NCBI GenBank assembly: GCA_027596075.1
Contig: JADGJC010000019.1
Location: 1 to 64,000, forward strand
Length of the DNA stretch: 64,000 nt
Origin: Rhizophlyctis rosea
Taxonomy: Eukaryota > Chytridiomycota > Chytridiomycetes > Rhizophlyctidales > Rhizophlyctidaceae
Direction: 5' to 3'
Both the position numbers and the translations under genes were made by a program. The notes beneath the pieces were generated by a model. It made no database searches and had not been told where the DNA came from. It saw only the letters and a program-made list of their open reading frames with translations. This document shows positions 1-11,629 of this stretch, in pieces (positions within the stretch are counted from its first letter, which is position 1; each line of letters begins with the position of its first letter).

Positions 1-297
1 TTGTTTAGAAATGTTTTTCGTGAAATCATAGTCTATGTAGGGTAAATCTCAACACGATACCATTTTCGTCTTTTGTTTCGAAGCTCGTGGGAGTAGATGG
101 CTGTTGAAGTATGAGGAAGTTCAGCTGTTGTTCGAGACTTGAAAAGCACCTGTACATTTATCACGACCCAGAAAGGTTCGGATTTGAAGTCCTTGACTTC
201 AAAGGTTCCATATATGATTCAAAATCCGCGGATCAAAGTAAAATAGCAGACCAGAAGGGAACGTATATTTACGAGCAATACAGCATATCTTATTTTC
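1..297. other. Intergenic / unresolved left edge
   Basis: Only short overlapping reading frames occur here and none has recognisable protein features. It is probably the 3' flank of the minus-strand F-box gene that ends at 298. Nothing else is seen. Confidence 0.4.
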
Positions 298-1885
298 TCA
301 CACATCAACCCCAACGCGCTTCCACAACTCCTTATTCAATTTTTGCGAAGCCGCAATTTCCCCTGGACCTTCCATATCCTCGATGAATCGGAAAGAAACA
401 AATCCCGATTCCCGCCCTTGCCATGACGTCTCGCCAACATGACCAGACTCTTCACGTTCCGCCCGAAAGTCCTTCTTGATTTGGTCAGGGATCTCCAAGT
501 GTATAACTTCGCACATGATGTGCATCCTTTCCTCTGCATAGTAAGACAATGGGAGGACAGGTGGGAGGAACCAGGATGGAACACAAAAGTCGCGTAACTC
601 CCCTGGTGCAATAATTGCGTCGGCTGGTGACGTGACGAGGGCAAGGCCTATTTCTGAATCTGTTGCCGTGGTGTCTGCAAACGATGTGGAGTTTTATTCA
701 GATGATATAAGCTTGCATTGCAAGAAGAAACTATTAATCAGAAGAGGAATTTGGAACTCTAACCGGAAGTCATGCAATCTTCAATTGAGAAACTGGAAAA
801 GCCGTTGGGTATTGCCACGATGAAACTGCTTTGCGCGTCGCTCAATCTGAAGACATCGCCGAATCGAAACTTTTCTTTCATAGGAGCCAGTTTTGACAGA
901 AGACCTGCAGAAAGCAACACCGCGTTCAATTTGCGTTTCGAAACTTCATTCCAGCTATTTGATGGCTCAATGGAAACACCTAGTGCTAATGAAAAAAATG
1001 CCCTCATCTAGGGCTGCTGAGGGTAGCCATAAATTTGTACCTACCAATTGTGTATTCCAATGCTTGATCTTCAAAAGCATGTTCACTGAACAACTTGAGG
1101 AGAAGTTGGGTGCCATCCTCCAATGTCGCGGTGCGGTATTGGAACGACCTGGTAGTCATCCAAAAGTATTCAGCTTCTTGGCCGTTCGGTTCATAGTCCA
1201 GGCCCAGCATGTGGTACATGTTGGCGAGGACTTGCTCTTTGGATTGCAGGATTTGGGCTTCATCCCAAAACTTTTTGATGAGAGGCAATGGCACGTCATC
1301 TTTCCACATGGATGGTGGTTCGACGAAGGTAAAGGGTGCATTCTCATGAGAGCTGGGGAAGAATTCATCGTACACCCGTGGCCTTCTGGGGGAGACTTTC
1401 AAACGAGCGCAACGATACCATGCACTGTATTTGTGGGAGGACAATGCTTGACAGATGTGAGGCAACTGCCCAATAAACTTGGCAGAGCATACCAGTGACC
1501 GCGACTCACCAATTTGCACTAATCTTTTCTGGTCACACCGGTTTGGGGAGGAAAGAAAGGCCCTGATCTTTGAGCCCAACTGCCAGTTCTCGTTGTCAAG
1601 ATACAACCGACGCCACAAGAGGTGGTCGCGTGTGAGTTGGTGGAAGCAGACTGACGATGTCTGGGTGAAAGAAACGGCGTCCTCAATTGTTTGCAGGTGC
1701 TTGGCAATTTGGGACATAACCTCTGGCTGGTTGAACAAAATTGCGCCGGACACAGAATCACCAAGAGGAGGCTGGGCCGCGGTTGAACCACTCTTGGAGT
1801 TGGAAACAGCTGCCGAGTGTGCTGGGGGAGCCAGCGAGTGAAGCATTTTCGGACAGTAAGTTATGAGCGGAAATTTCACAGACAA
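298..1885 (-). CDS. F-box domain protein, three exons
   Basis: Likely a substrate adaptor of an SCF ubiquitin ligase. Exons are 1885-1045, 979-764 and 674-298. The introns (980-1044 and 675-763) have GT..AG ends and the joined frame is open, giving 477 aa. Residues about 50-100 carry an F-box-like pattern (PEVMSQIAKHL, then the TSSVCFHQLTRDHLLWRRLYLD stretch). After it comes a conserved-looking region of about 370 aa that I do not recognise; it holds no obvious LRR, WD40 or kelch repeats. The start is the first ATG of the long first exon. It is oriented like the dehydrogenase gene downstream of it on the minus strand. The F-box call is from pattern only; the substrate is unknown. Confidence 0.75.
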
Positions 1886-2043
1886 GTGTAGAATGGCGAA
1901 AAGAGAACTGAGGAAGAAACACGGCGCAACAGAGGGCGACTCACTGAGCCCTGAAGGCTATCAAGCTAGTGAGGAGTAGCAACAACACTCTCAGCTAGAC
2001 GATTATCGTGAGCTAAAGCTCAGGATTAATTGTCCTTCTTTAT

Positions 2044-5000
2044 CTACAAATCAAATGCTCCCTTCACAACTCTCTCCTGCTCTACTTTATGTCTGGACGA
2101 GATCCCTGTGGCAGGTGCCGCTGATGGAGGCCGGCCATGGTACTGGAGCTGTTCATTATTGAACATATAGTCGTCAGCTTTGGGGCCATGCATTCTAGGC
2201 ATACAAGCAAAAGAACTTACCGTCCGGCCTTCTGGCATCAATTGCCCCAACCTCGGCTCCATGAAAGTCCACGCACCCTGATTCTCAGGCTCTTCCTGCA
2301 CCCAAATGAATGCTGTGTAACACCAAGAGCAACATCAGGCAGTTGCACCAACAAACGCCAATTCAAAATAGCACCTACATTCAGCAACCCCATACTTCCC
2401 CACAACACCCGTCAACCTCTCCGTCGGGAACGGATTCAACTCCTCAACCCTCACAATCGCCACCCCCTTTCCCTTCTCTCCTCGCCCCTCCCTCTCCTTC
2501 ACCAAATCATAATACAACTTCCCGCTAACGAACATCACTTTCTTTACACTTTCCGGATTTGAGATGGAGGGGTCATCAAGAACAGGGAGGAAGGTCGTCC
2601 CAGGCTGCATGTCGGTGAGATCGGAGGTGGCGAGGGGATGGCGGAGGAGGCCTTTGGGGGAGAGGACGATGAAGGGCTTGCGGTATGGGCGGTGCATCTG
2701 GTGGGGAGGGTTGGACATGCGGATCAGCAGTTGATGGGTGATAGACATCGAAGACTGGTCAAGACATTACCTGTCGACGTAATACGTGGAAGTATTGTGC
2801 GGGCGTCGTCGGATTCACAACATGCATGTTCGGATTATCCGGTTCTGCAACATTCAAAACATCGAACTTCTGGTCGCACAACTAATTGCCAAGATGAAGA
2901 GGACAAAGTCACGTCAATAAAACATCATGGCCCGCAATTCTACCCTTCTCATCAACGCAGAAAACCAATCAACCAACCTGCAAAAACCTCTCAACCCTCG
3001 CACTACTATGCTCCGGCCCTGCCCCATCAAACCCATGCGGCAAAAGCATCACAACCCCACTCTGCCTCAACCACTTCGTCTCCCCACTACTCAAAAAAGT
3101 ATCAACAACAATCTGGGCGCCGTTCCAGAAATCGCCGAACTGAGCTTCCCAAATGCACAATCTCTGTGGAGTTTCCCACGACACGCCATATTCGAAGCCT
3201 AACACCGCAAATTCCGAGAGTGAGGAGTTTGCTATTTCAAGCTTGCCGGGTTGGGAGGGTTGGAGACGGTTTAGGGGGATGATGGTGCGTTCGGTTTTTT
3301 GGTCGACTATCATGGCGTGGCGTTGGGAGAAGGTGCCGCGGCCGACGTCTTGGCCGGATATCCGGACGTGGTAACCTGGTTGGAAGGAGGTGATGTTGAT
3401 GAATCAGCTCAGGATTGTTGATATCGAGTGCCTATCACAAGACAAAGAACCAATACCTTCCAACAACAACGTCCCAAACGCCATCGCCTCTGCCGTGGCC
3501 CAATCCAATTTCGTGCCCTGCTCCACTTTAGTGACCCGTGCATCGATATGATACTTTTGTAATCTCGGATGTACAGTCTACATGTCGACAATGCATCAGC
3601 AACATCCTGAGTATGGAATCTTCTCATCATGTATCAATGTTTCATACACCAACCCCTTACCATACTATCCGAAATAGCGACGGACTTCAATCCGACTTCC
3701 TTCAATACCTCTGGTTTGACGCCTGTGTATCATGACACCGCAACATTAGCATCACGCCCTCATTCATCACACAAATCACACGCAAAAGATAAATGCGTAC
3801 AAAACCACTAAACACATACCGGTATCAATCTCCGTCACGGCCTTTCGCGAAATTGTCATCTTGCTCCATTTGCCTTTGAGTGTATCAGCCTGCAAGATGC
3901 GCATGACAAAGCCCCCCAGTCAGTTAAGAAAGCAGAAAATTTGAAGGGCCTTTGATTGAGGAATGGGATCCTCATTACCTCCGGCCTGTACTCATAACTC
4001 TCCTCCAAATGCTTATCCAGCTTTTGGAAGTAGTCGGTGCGGAACTGGGTGATTTCGGCGGGGTCTTGGATGACTTTTTCGGACTGTGAGTGTGGGAAGG
4101 TGATGGGAACCGCAAGAGCAGGGAGGGTCAGATTCTGTATGGGACGAAATTTCTCGAGCAATGTAACCCACCAGCAACTTCTCCTCATACAACACCGGCA
4201 CGCTCTTTCGTTTCCGGATGTTATCGTACATGGTGGGTTGGGTGAAACCTGCCCATTTTGACGATATCAGGAAACAAGCTCAAATCATTGTGAAATCCCC
4301 AAGATCGCAAATGAATCAATAACATACCAGGCTCATCCAACTCATTATGCCCCATCCGCCGATACGCAATCAAATCCAATATCACATCTTTCCTAAACTT
4401 ATTCCTGTATTCGAACGCTATGGATGTAGCATACGCAACTTCCTAAATGTACCTTTTGGTCAATTATGCTTCTTAAACGATGAAGATAAGCAAGAAAAGC
4501 CCTTACTTCCGGATAATCCGCATTGACATGAATAACCGGACAACTAATCATCTTGCCCACATCGCTAGTGTAATAACTTGAACGAGCGTTCATGGCGGGC
4601 GTGGTGTACCCAATTTGGTTGTTGACGATGACGTGGATGCTTCCGCCTGCGGTGAAGTGCGGGAGGTTGGAGAGGCCGAGGGTTTCGGTTACTACGCCCT
4701 GTGGTGGAGTTTATCTTTCGCTTAGTGATTGCTGCTGGGACAGATAGGAAGCTTCAGGCAATATATGGAACACCAATCTCCGTACCTGCCCGCAAAACGC
4801 AGCATCACCATGCATTTGAATGCAGAGAACGCGGTCCCCGAGGAAGCAGTCGGATTCTTTGCCTTCTTCGTAGAGGTACATCTGACGGGCGCGGGCTTTG
4901 CCTAGGGCGACGGGGTTGGCTGCCTATTTGGGTTTTAAGATCGATGTCAAGGAGACTCGTATGAGATAGATGCACAACAGCTTAGCATCTGGTCCATACC

Positions 5001-6506
5001 TCCAGATGTGATGGATTATGCAACATCGAGACGTGGAACTTTCTCTTAGCGCCGTAATCGAGATCGGTGGATATGGCTGTTTGCATTTGTCCGATTAGCG
5101 TTGCCTGCTCAGCATTCGTCACAATGTTCATCATGAGAACTCTGTCATACCCAAATGTGATAGCACGTCTCCACTTCCGGGAATATCTTCTGGGAACTCC
5201 GCCTTTCCCTTCACCTTGTGGAATAGCGCCGTAGGAGAATACCCCAACAGGTCCGTAAGCAGGTTCAAACGACCACGATGCGGCATGCACACAATGGCGT
5301 CTCTGACACCCGCTGTAGCAAATAGATGAGTTCATGTGGACATTGAGTATGTTTGCTTTCAATACTTACCATGTGACGCATCACGGAAGAGTGTATCCAG
5401 CATGACCTGATATGAAGCGTTGTAAACATCAAGTACTTCCCAAACCGTGGATCACATTGCCCTTACCATCATGCTTTCCGCACCTTCCAAGCCATAACGC
5501 TTGACGTTAGGAAACCGCTTCGCCATGAAATGGTCGAATACCTGACGTTGTAATGTGGTGCAAAGAAAATCAAGAAAATCAATGTAAGAAGTCATTCAAA
5601 ATAAACCAAAGATCCACATATTCTCTTTATCCGACCATTACCTCGGACTTTGCCAACAACTTCCAAATGGACTTCTTCTCCTCCTCCACAAACTTCTTCT
5701 TATCATATGACTCGACTAACTGTGCAAACCATCGTCTCTCACTGGTATTCTTCACATCACATCTTCATGAGTTCTTGGTGTGGCCTGATTGCATTCAGGC
5801 CCATACGATCCCTCACCGGAATGTGCACAAACTCAAACCCAATCCGGCCGCAATAAGATCTCCTCAAGTGTTCCAGTACCACATCCGCGGGGGCTTTTTC
5901 ACGAGATACGCTTGGATCTGAAGATTTGCCTACATGCACTATCCCAGAGATGTCAAGAACTTCTTTTGATGTTGGGACGCCGTAACGGGATGGGTTTAGT
6001 TGGAAGGGATTTCTGGTATGAGGATGAGTATGAGATGTCGGCAGGGAGGTGGTCAGTTGAAGTAACCCGATATCTCTCAGCAAGTGCTCACTCGTTAGGA
6101 GTCAGGCCCAGTGGATCTAGATCCGCCACCCGATGGCCATGCACTCTATACATTTGCACTAGCCGGAGGAGGTTGGGATTTGCATTGCGGTTGGCTAGCT
6201 CTTCGGGGGAGTCTGGAAGGATCACAGAGGTGGACGGACAAGCCATCAGTCACATTTATGTTTGACATGTTGACAAGCACAGCAGGCACAACAAGCTCCC
6301 ATTAACATCCAGTTGGCCTGTAGGCACGTACAATCCGGTATTTCATATGCTCTTGGCGTCCGATATCCATATATGTCACGGTCATAGTTGTAGGCCCGCG
6401 CTAGACGCGGAGTATTATATGGCTGACTCCATTTGAAAGGGACGTGTCGGTAAGGGTATCGACGGGAAGAACGAGAACAGGATGAAGATAGGAGTGAGGA
6501 TATCAT
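2044..6506 (-). CDS. DHTKD1: 2-oxoadipate dehydrogenase E1 (DHTKD1-type, thiamine diphosphate dependent), mitochondrial
   Basis: E1 subunit that decarboxylates 2-oxoadipate (or 2-oxoglutarate) and passes the acyl group to lipoyl E2 in the mitochondrial matrix. The N-terminus (start 6506) is Ser/Arg rich like a targeting peptide. Going downstream the exons encode [25 protein letters not shown] (about 5290-5240), [28 protein letters not shown] (about 4830-4780), [31 protein letters not shown] (about 4375-4330), a glycine-rich [10 protein letters not shown] exon and the terminal [10 protein letters not shown] block. These are the TPP and substrate motifs of the OGDH family, all intact. The form [14 protein letters not shown], with [13 protein letters not shown] after it, fits DHTKD1 better than canonical KGD1. 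There are at least twelve short introns; the last, about 2148-2219, is 72 bp and stays open in frame. Stop TAG at 2044-2046. Confidence 0.88.
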
Positions 6507-8444
6507 GATGGCATTTGTTTTGCCAATTACAACCGCAGGTTTTTCAGACGATATTAAATGGTAACTATGGTAGGTAGATGAACGAAAAGGAGTGGAAAGA
6601 TTAAGGCCCACCCTCCAGCTCTCGCTTCTCCTTATCTTTCGAGTACAAGCACTGAACAAGTTGAACAAGGTCAGTTGACAGTGTTGACGACCTTGAGGCG
6701 TGACGGCAAGCAGGACCCTTCTGCACACAGTTGGTGGCACAGTCATTCACTGGACCCTGGTCGTTAGATGAGTCAATCACAGTCATCACTCGCATTATGT
6801 CATCAACAGGGCGGTCAATCGGTCTCAATCCCAACAAGCTCAAATCATTGTCACCTCTCTTGTTTCTCTCACTTCCTTGTCTTGCACACTTTTCATCTCC
6901 TTTCTTTCATCTTCGCACTTTCCAACCGCTTCCGCCTCGTCGCGAGACGCTTCGAGCGGGAGTAACAAGGGGTCGTCTCAGTGGGTCGTGTTCTGGGTGC
7001 TCATTGCGTGGACGGGGTTAATCCGACTGGGTGCTCCCAATATTGGACCGCGGAGTGACCACGGCCTAACCTCGTCAATGTACATGGTGTTGTCCGCTAG
7101 GGCCTGGAGGCGACGCCGACTTACCCCGGGCGTCTCAGGATAGACTCAAGTTTTAGTCTCCTCCAAGACCTTTTCTCGGTGAGTGGAGGTGATACAGCCT
7201 ATGGTTGTTCCTGGTGTCCCTGGTAGTCCCAGAGAGATTCACGGCAAGGCCCCGTAAAAAAATGTAGAAGTCCTTTTTGTGACTCGCGGTTGAAAAGTGG
7301 GGCCTCTGACACTGGGCCCTCTCATGCCAGCGTTGGACTTGTTACCGCCATGCTTTAATCACTTTTCACAGAGCGATGGCAGACTGCCCCAATTGTGCGA
7401 CTTCCGCCTTCAGCACAAGTTAGCTCTTGTTTCTTTACCCAAGCGGGTACGGGTGTAAAGCAGCCCCGTGACGTTTGGGTAAAGACATGAGAGGTTCCAT
7501 TATCTCAACGACAACATCGCTACCAGCCGAGATATACCTTCGCCCGCAACACCTTTCCGACAAACACAATGGGGTGTTCGAACGCAGTCACGAGTTCCTT
7601 CATTGGGATACAGAGAGCCGCCAGCGACATACGACTTCCAATCTTTCGAGCTCTAATGTCGCCCACCTTCCGTTTCGGAAGGTGGAGGGTCCCAAGCCCC
7701 TGTAAAGACAGAGGGGAGCACGGTATTTCTCAGCGATACCGAGTTCGATACACGGTTCACAGGGTAAAGTCCTCTTCGGCTTCAAGTGCGCCGAGTGAGC
7801 CTTTTCTGCCCCAACGGGCGACCCACACCACAAAACGCGCAAGTCCACGTCGCTGTCTCTATCCGTCCACCCGCTACGTCTCCTCTCTTCAACTCATCTC
7901 CTCACCACATCCACACATTCGACAACTATTGGCATTCTCACACCACATTGTGGTCTCGTCCTCGACATGCGGGCTTCTCATCACATACCTCAGCCTACAT
8001 AATAACATACCTCCACTCCACGACACCTTTTCCGCGAGCACCTGGTCTTTGAACGACTTCCAGCACGCTGTTCTTCCATATGGTAAGTCTGCGCGCATCG
8101 CATTGGATTGATGGGGTTGCAGCATTCATTCACAACCCATCCAAAGTTCCCCATCTAACTGCATCACTTGCACCATCCATCAGTGACCACGACGATACTC
8201 CTCTCCTCCCATATCACGGCTCCGGTAGCATCTAAGAACGTGCCAGCATTATGCTGCGCATGAGAGCTGGGTTGACGTCTGGAGCGTGAGACCTCCTCGT
8301 GGCACATAAGGCGCACCCTCTTTTTGAGGGGACGACTATGCGGTAGCCTAAACAGCGTCGCTTAGTCGGAGCGGGGGACATTATTGGACAACCGGTTCTG
8401 TCCCACTTTGGTCGTCCGCGAGGTTGTCTTCCACGTATCCAAAA
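6507..8444. other. Long non-coding interval upstream of the dehydrogenase gene
   Basis: Short overlapping frames occur on both strands, but none shows a domain, signal peptide or convincing exon chain. The first few hundred bases must hold the minus-strand promoter of the dehydrogenase gene. The segment 7500-8050 is C/T rich on the plus strand, as in fungal promoters, yet no plausible gene follows it. No rRNA, repeat or mobile element is recognised. Confidence 0.4.
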
Positions 8445-8876
8445 TCAGAAATCGGGGGTTGTCCGATTTCTTGGTTTTGAGCAAGACAAGACCTCATTTC
8501 GTGAGGTGGTGAAGATTAGGATGTCGTCTGGAGGGTTCTCGTGAGGCTTGTCAACAGGTAACGTTCCTGGTGGGAAAAGCGGCTGGGGAGCTGAGTTTTC
8601 AACGTTTGATGGGATGGGAGCGGCCCCGGACTTAGGCTGCCGCACGGCGGCCGAGATTCGTCGAATGGCCCGGTGCTGCGCAACATAGTTCCACGTCTTC
8701 CCAGCGGGTTTCCGCGTGGATGATGAGGTCACCTTTTTGGTGGGATAAACGATAGTGGGTGTTGCAACTAGCGTGTGAACGACTTGGGACCCACTCTCTT
8801 CGGAGAACAGTCTGCTCTTCCTGCTATGCTTATTGCGGCGTGCTTTTACTACTGTTTCACCCTTGATCTCTTCCAA
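8445..8876 (-). CDS. Possible short hypothetical protein or exon (143 aa)
   Basis: An uninterrupted frame with an ATG, basic at the N-terminus (KARRNKHSRKSR) and Ser/Pro rich, ending in a TGA-type stop at 8445. No domain is recognised. It lies alone in a non-coding stretch about 1.9 kb from the dehydrogenase start. Composition is compatible with a disordered nuclear protein, but a frame of this length can arise by chance at this base composition. Kept only as a weak candidate. Confidence 0.2.
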   Translation of the reverse strand: MEEIKGETVVKARRNKHSRKSRLFSEESGSQVVHTLVATPTIVYPTKKVTSSSTRKPAGKTWNYVAQHRAIRRISAAVRQPKSGAAPIPSNVENSAPQPLFPPGTLPVDKPHENPPDDILIFTTSRNEVLSCSKPRNRTTPDF

Positions 8877-9201
8877 AGGTGCAGCGCGCGTACATATGAA
8901 TTTGCTGGTGTTGCCGTTTAGCGGAATTCTGGCGGTGAGTTGCTTTGCTCCTTTCGATATCTACCTATGTATGTTATTGATGCGACGTCTGTTTCCAGCC
9001 AACAGTGGAATACCACCTCAAGCTACCAAGTCGTCATTGTCGTGGCACTCCTGCTTGCGAGGTGCAACAGGTACCATTTGTACCTTCTTGTGGTGCTTTA
9101 CCCCGCCAACGAGCTAACAACCTTTCAAGATATAGATAGGGCTGGCTGATACTATGCACGTTCTACAGTGAAGCTTTTACTTTCAATACTTTGGACTACC
9201 T

Positions 9202-9279
9202 GGCTCCGGTACCTTGGGGAATCGCATGCATGTTGCAAACGCATGGATACGAGGGGGGTTCGAATCCCCGCCGGAGTCA
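9202..9279 (+). tRNA. tRNA-like element, degenerate; anticodon uncertain
   Basis: A perfect polymerase III B-box (GGTTCGAATCC) lies in a T-arm-like hairpin, flanked by an 8-bp complementary end stem (GGCTCCGG at 9202-9209 with CCGGAGTC at 9271-9278). Total length of about 78 nt is right for a tRNA. The D-arm does not fold and the A-box is poor. A loop containing TTGC could be read as UGC (Ala) if one mismatch is allowed in the anticodon stem. One base pair of the T-stem is G-G. More likely a tRNA pseudogene or tRNA-derived fragment than a working tRNA. Confidence 0.35.
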
Positions 9280-9393
9280 TACGCACTCAACCAACCATGG
9301 GGCATGGCCTGATGACACTCTTTTAGGAGTATATGATAGAGGCACAACAGACTGTTACATTGCGTTTGAAGGAAGATGTATTTGTGTATTTAA

Positions 9394-11236
9394 TTAATAG
9401 ACAAAATCGGAAATCTGAGTTGGATCAACGTCGTAGAGATAGAGAGTCTTGCTTCCACCGCCCAATGCAACCATTGTGTCATTGTCGCTCATGGCGACGG
9501 AAAAGACGGCGTTGGCGAAGTTTGTCACCATTCCAACCGCCTATTGTTAGGAACAAGGGAGGACGTGAGTTGGCAAACAGGATTGACATCTATGAGCATG
9601 ATGACAGAAGACACTCACCCGTCCATTCTTCACATCAAACACCTTCACCTCATTATTCGGCCCCCCACCCCCAGCAACGATATACTTTCCCCTCCTTCCT
9701 TCTCCTTCTCCACCCCCACCATGTCCATAACTCAACCCCCGACTAAATTGCGCGGAATAAAGCAAACAAGTTTTTTTCTCGTTTTCTAAAATCGACCACG
9801 GGATCGTTTGGATGAGTTCGCCTGTTGCCCAACTCCAAATTTGGAGGGGGTCGTCTCTGAGGTATGCGCCTGAGAGGATTTGCGTGCCGTCTTCTGAGAA
9901 GTCAAGGGCGTCGCCGCAGATGAAGGGGCGGTAGATTGAGCGGATTGAGTGGCCTTTACGTTGGTCCCACATCTATGACACGATCAGTAACACGTTGAAA
10001 AGAGTCGGGTACAGAAATATGAGTTTACCTGAATGGTGTTGTCCCACCCGCCACTGATGAGAAGATTGGGATCTTTTGGATGGAACTTGATGGAGAAGAT
10101 CTTGCTTGAATGGCCGGCTGTGACGTCTCCTTTCCTGCATCGATCGTCATTTAGGAGAAGGAAGCCTTTGAGAGCTATGCACGGTATAAAAACACACCCA
10201 GTGAACATCTTGAGTGTTTCCTTCTGCGTTACACCGTCATAAATCCTCAGATGCATATCACTCCCTCCCGTGGCAAATTGCTTTCCGTCGTGCGAGTATG
10301 TGACGCAGTTGATTTGGTTTTCGCCTTCGTCGATGGTGGAGATGAGTTGGTTGGAGGTGTAATGGTAGTGGAGGAGTTTGCCATCTGCGACTGTTGGGGG
10401 AGATGATTATGGAGAAGTAGCGTAGAAGAAAATATGAGAGAAAAGTGTGATTACATGAAGCTGCTAAGATGCCTGTATTCCGATACATGTTTGAGTCTGG
10501 GCGGAAGCAGATGCATGTGCAGGGGATGTTGTTGCTGTGAGGTGAGGCGAGGGTTTGTGCTAGTTCGTTTGCTCTTGTTGAGTAGATCTATGAGGGATCG
10601 AATAGAGTTAGTCAATACTGCAGCGCCTCATTGACACCAGGCCCTACCTGCACTTTGGCCTGACCCGTTCCGACTGCGACGAAGCTTTCGTCCGGTGAGA
10701 ATTTGACTGTATATATTTCGGAGTCTTCTCTGTTGATTTATGCGTTTATAAGAACGGTGATTAAATTGTGTTCGCTTTCCTACTGACTGCTCACTCTCTA
10801 ATCATTCGCGGCCGGAGTATGCCGTTGACAATGGGTTCCTTTCGATGTAGGTTTCCTATTCTGGGCTGTCAGTACAGGTGGCGCTTCAGATTGCGCAACC
10901 AAACTAGACTGGCATACCGAAACTTCCCGACAACTTTCCCTTCTTCCCAATGCCCGTAATCCCGCTCTTAGTGCTCTCCAACCCCGCATCCGATAACGCC
11001 ACCATGCTGCCTTGAACTGATTGCGATCCTGCAAGTGCTTGAGATCCCATGTTGTGACCGCCACGGAGGTTTTCTCGACTAGTTCTCATCCCTGGTGCTG
11101 GGTATATTCCCAATGGGCCCGGACCGGCCTTTGTGTCTTTGCTCAGTAGACGGCGCGGGTCGGTTTCGGCTGATGGTCGGAGTGGGGCGGTGGTTGAGAG
11201 GCCTGCGAGGTTTGCGTTGCGGGTTGGATGGGCCAT
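9394..11236 (-). CDS. WD40-repeat protein, multi-exon
   Basis: Beta-propeller scaffold of unknown partner. The N-terminal exon (11236 to about 10920) encodes a basic, Ser/Gly-rich segment without a domain. Later exons carry WD40 blades: LRIYDGVTQKETLKMFTG, a GHSSKIFSIKFHP..LLISGGWDNTIQMWD blade, a blade ending LQIWSWATGELIQTI, NEVKVFDVKNGR, and a last blade ending TLYLYDVDPTQISDF before stop TAA at 9394-9396. Repeated GH and WD-type positions and the SGGWDNTI turn support the call. At least five introns of 50-90 bp are implied. It is divergent from the secreted peptidase at 11630, so the 393-bp gap is probably a shared promoter. I cannot assign it to a named WDR family. Confidence 0.8.
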
Positions 11237-11629
11237 TTTGAGCAAACGTTGGAAGTTTTGGGTGTTTGGTATTGGGTTTTTGATACTCAAATTTTGGGCG
11301 GGTATAGGTTGAGTAAGAAGTGCCGACACTGCCGAGGTGCAAGGTCAAATACTTCCAGTCGCGAGGGTCCCAGGATGGACCTTCTCCGATACGCCACACA
11401 CGCTGTGCCACTTCACAGTCGCACGTGTGGCGTCATCATCCTCCATAAATGTTCGCCAATTTCCGTGCTATTTTTCGTCACTTTGCGCATCCAGGCAGAA
11501 GAATTACAGAGACGTGTGATGGAAGTATACTCATAGCAACTGCGCAGCAGTTTCTTTCACTTCGATCCTTGCCCAGTAGTCGGAATAGGCAGAATTCTAA
11601 GTATTTTTGCTCCATACAGAGGCTTCATA
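11237..11629. promoter_or_regulatory. Divergent intergenic promoter region (WD40 / S9 peptidase)
   Basis: Lies between two divergently transcribed genes, so it should hold both 5' UTRs and start sites. No canonical TATA box is seen close to either ATG. Confidence 0.4.

Noticed and set aside
2335..2748. Long plus-strand and antisense frames inside the dehydrogenase gene
   Set aside because: They are shadow frames of the DHTKD1-type exons or cross introns; the domain matches belong to the minus strand.
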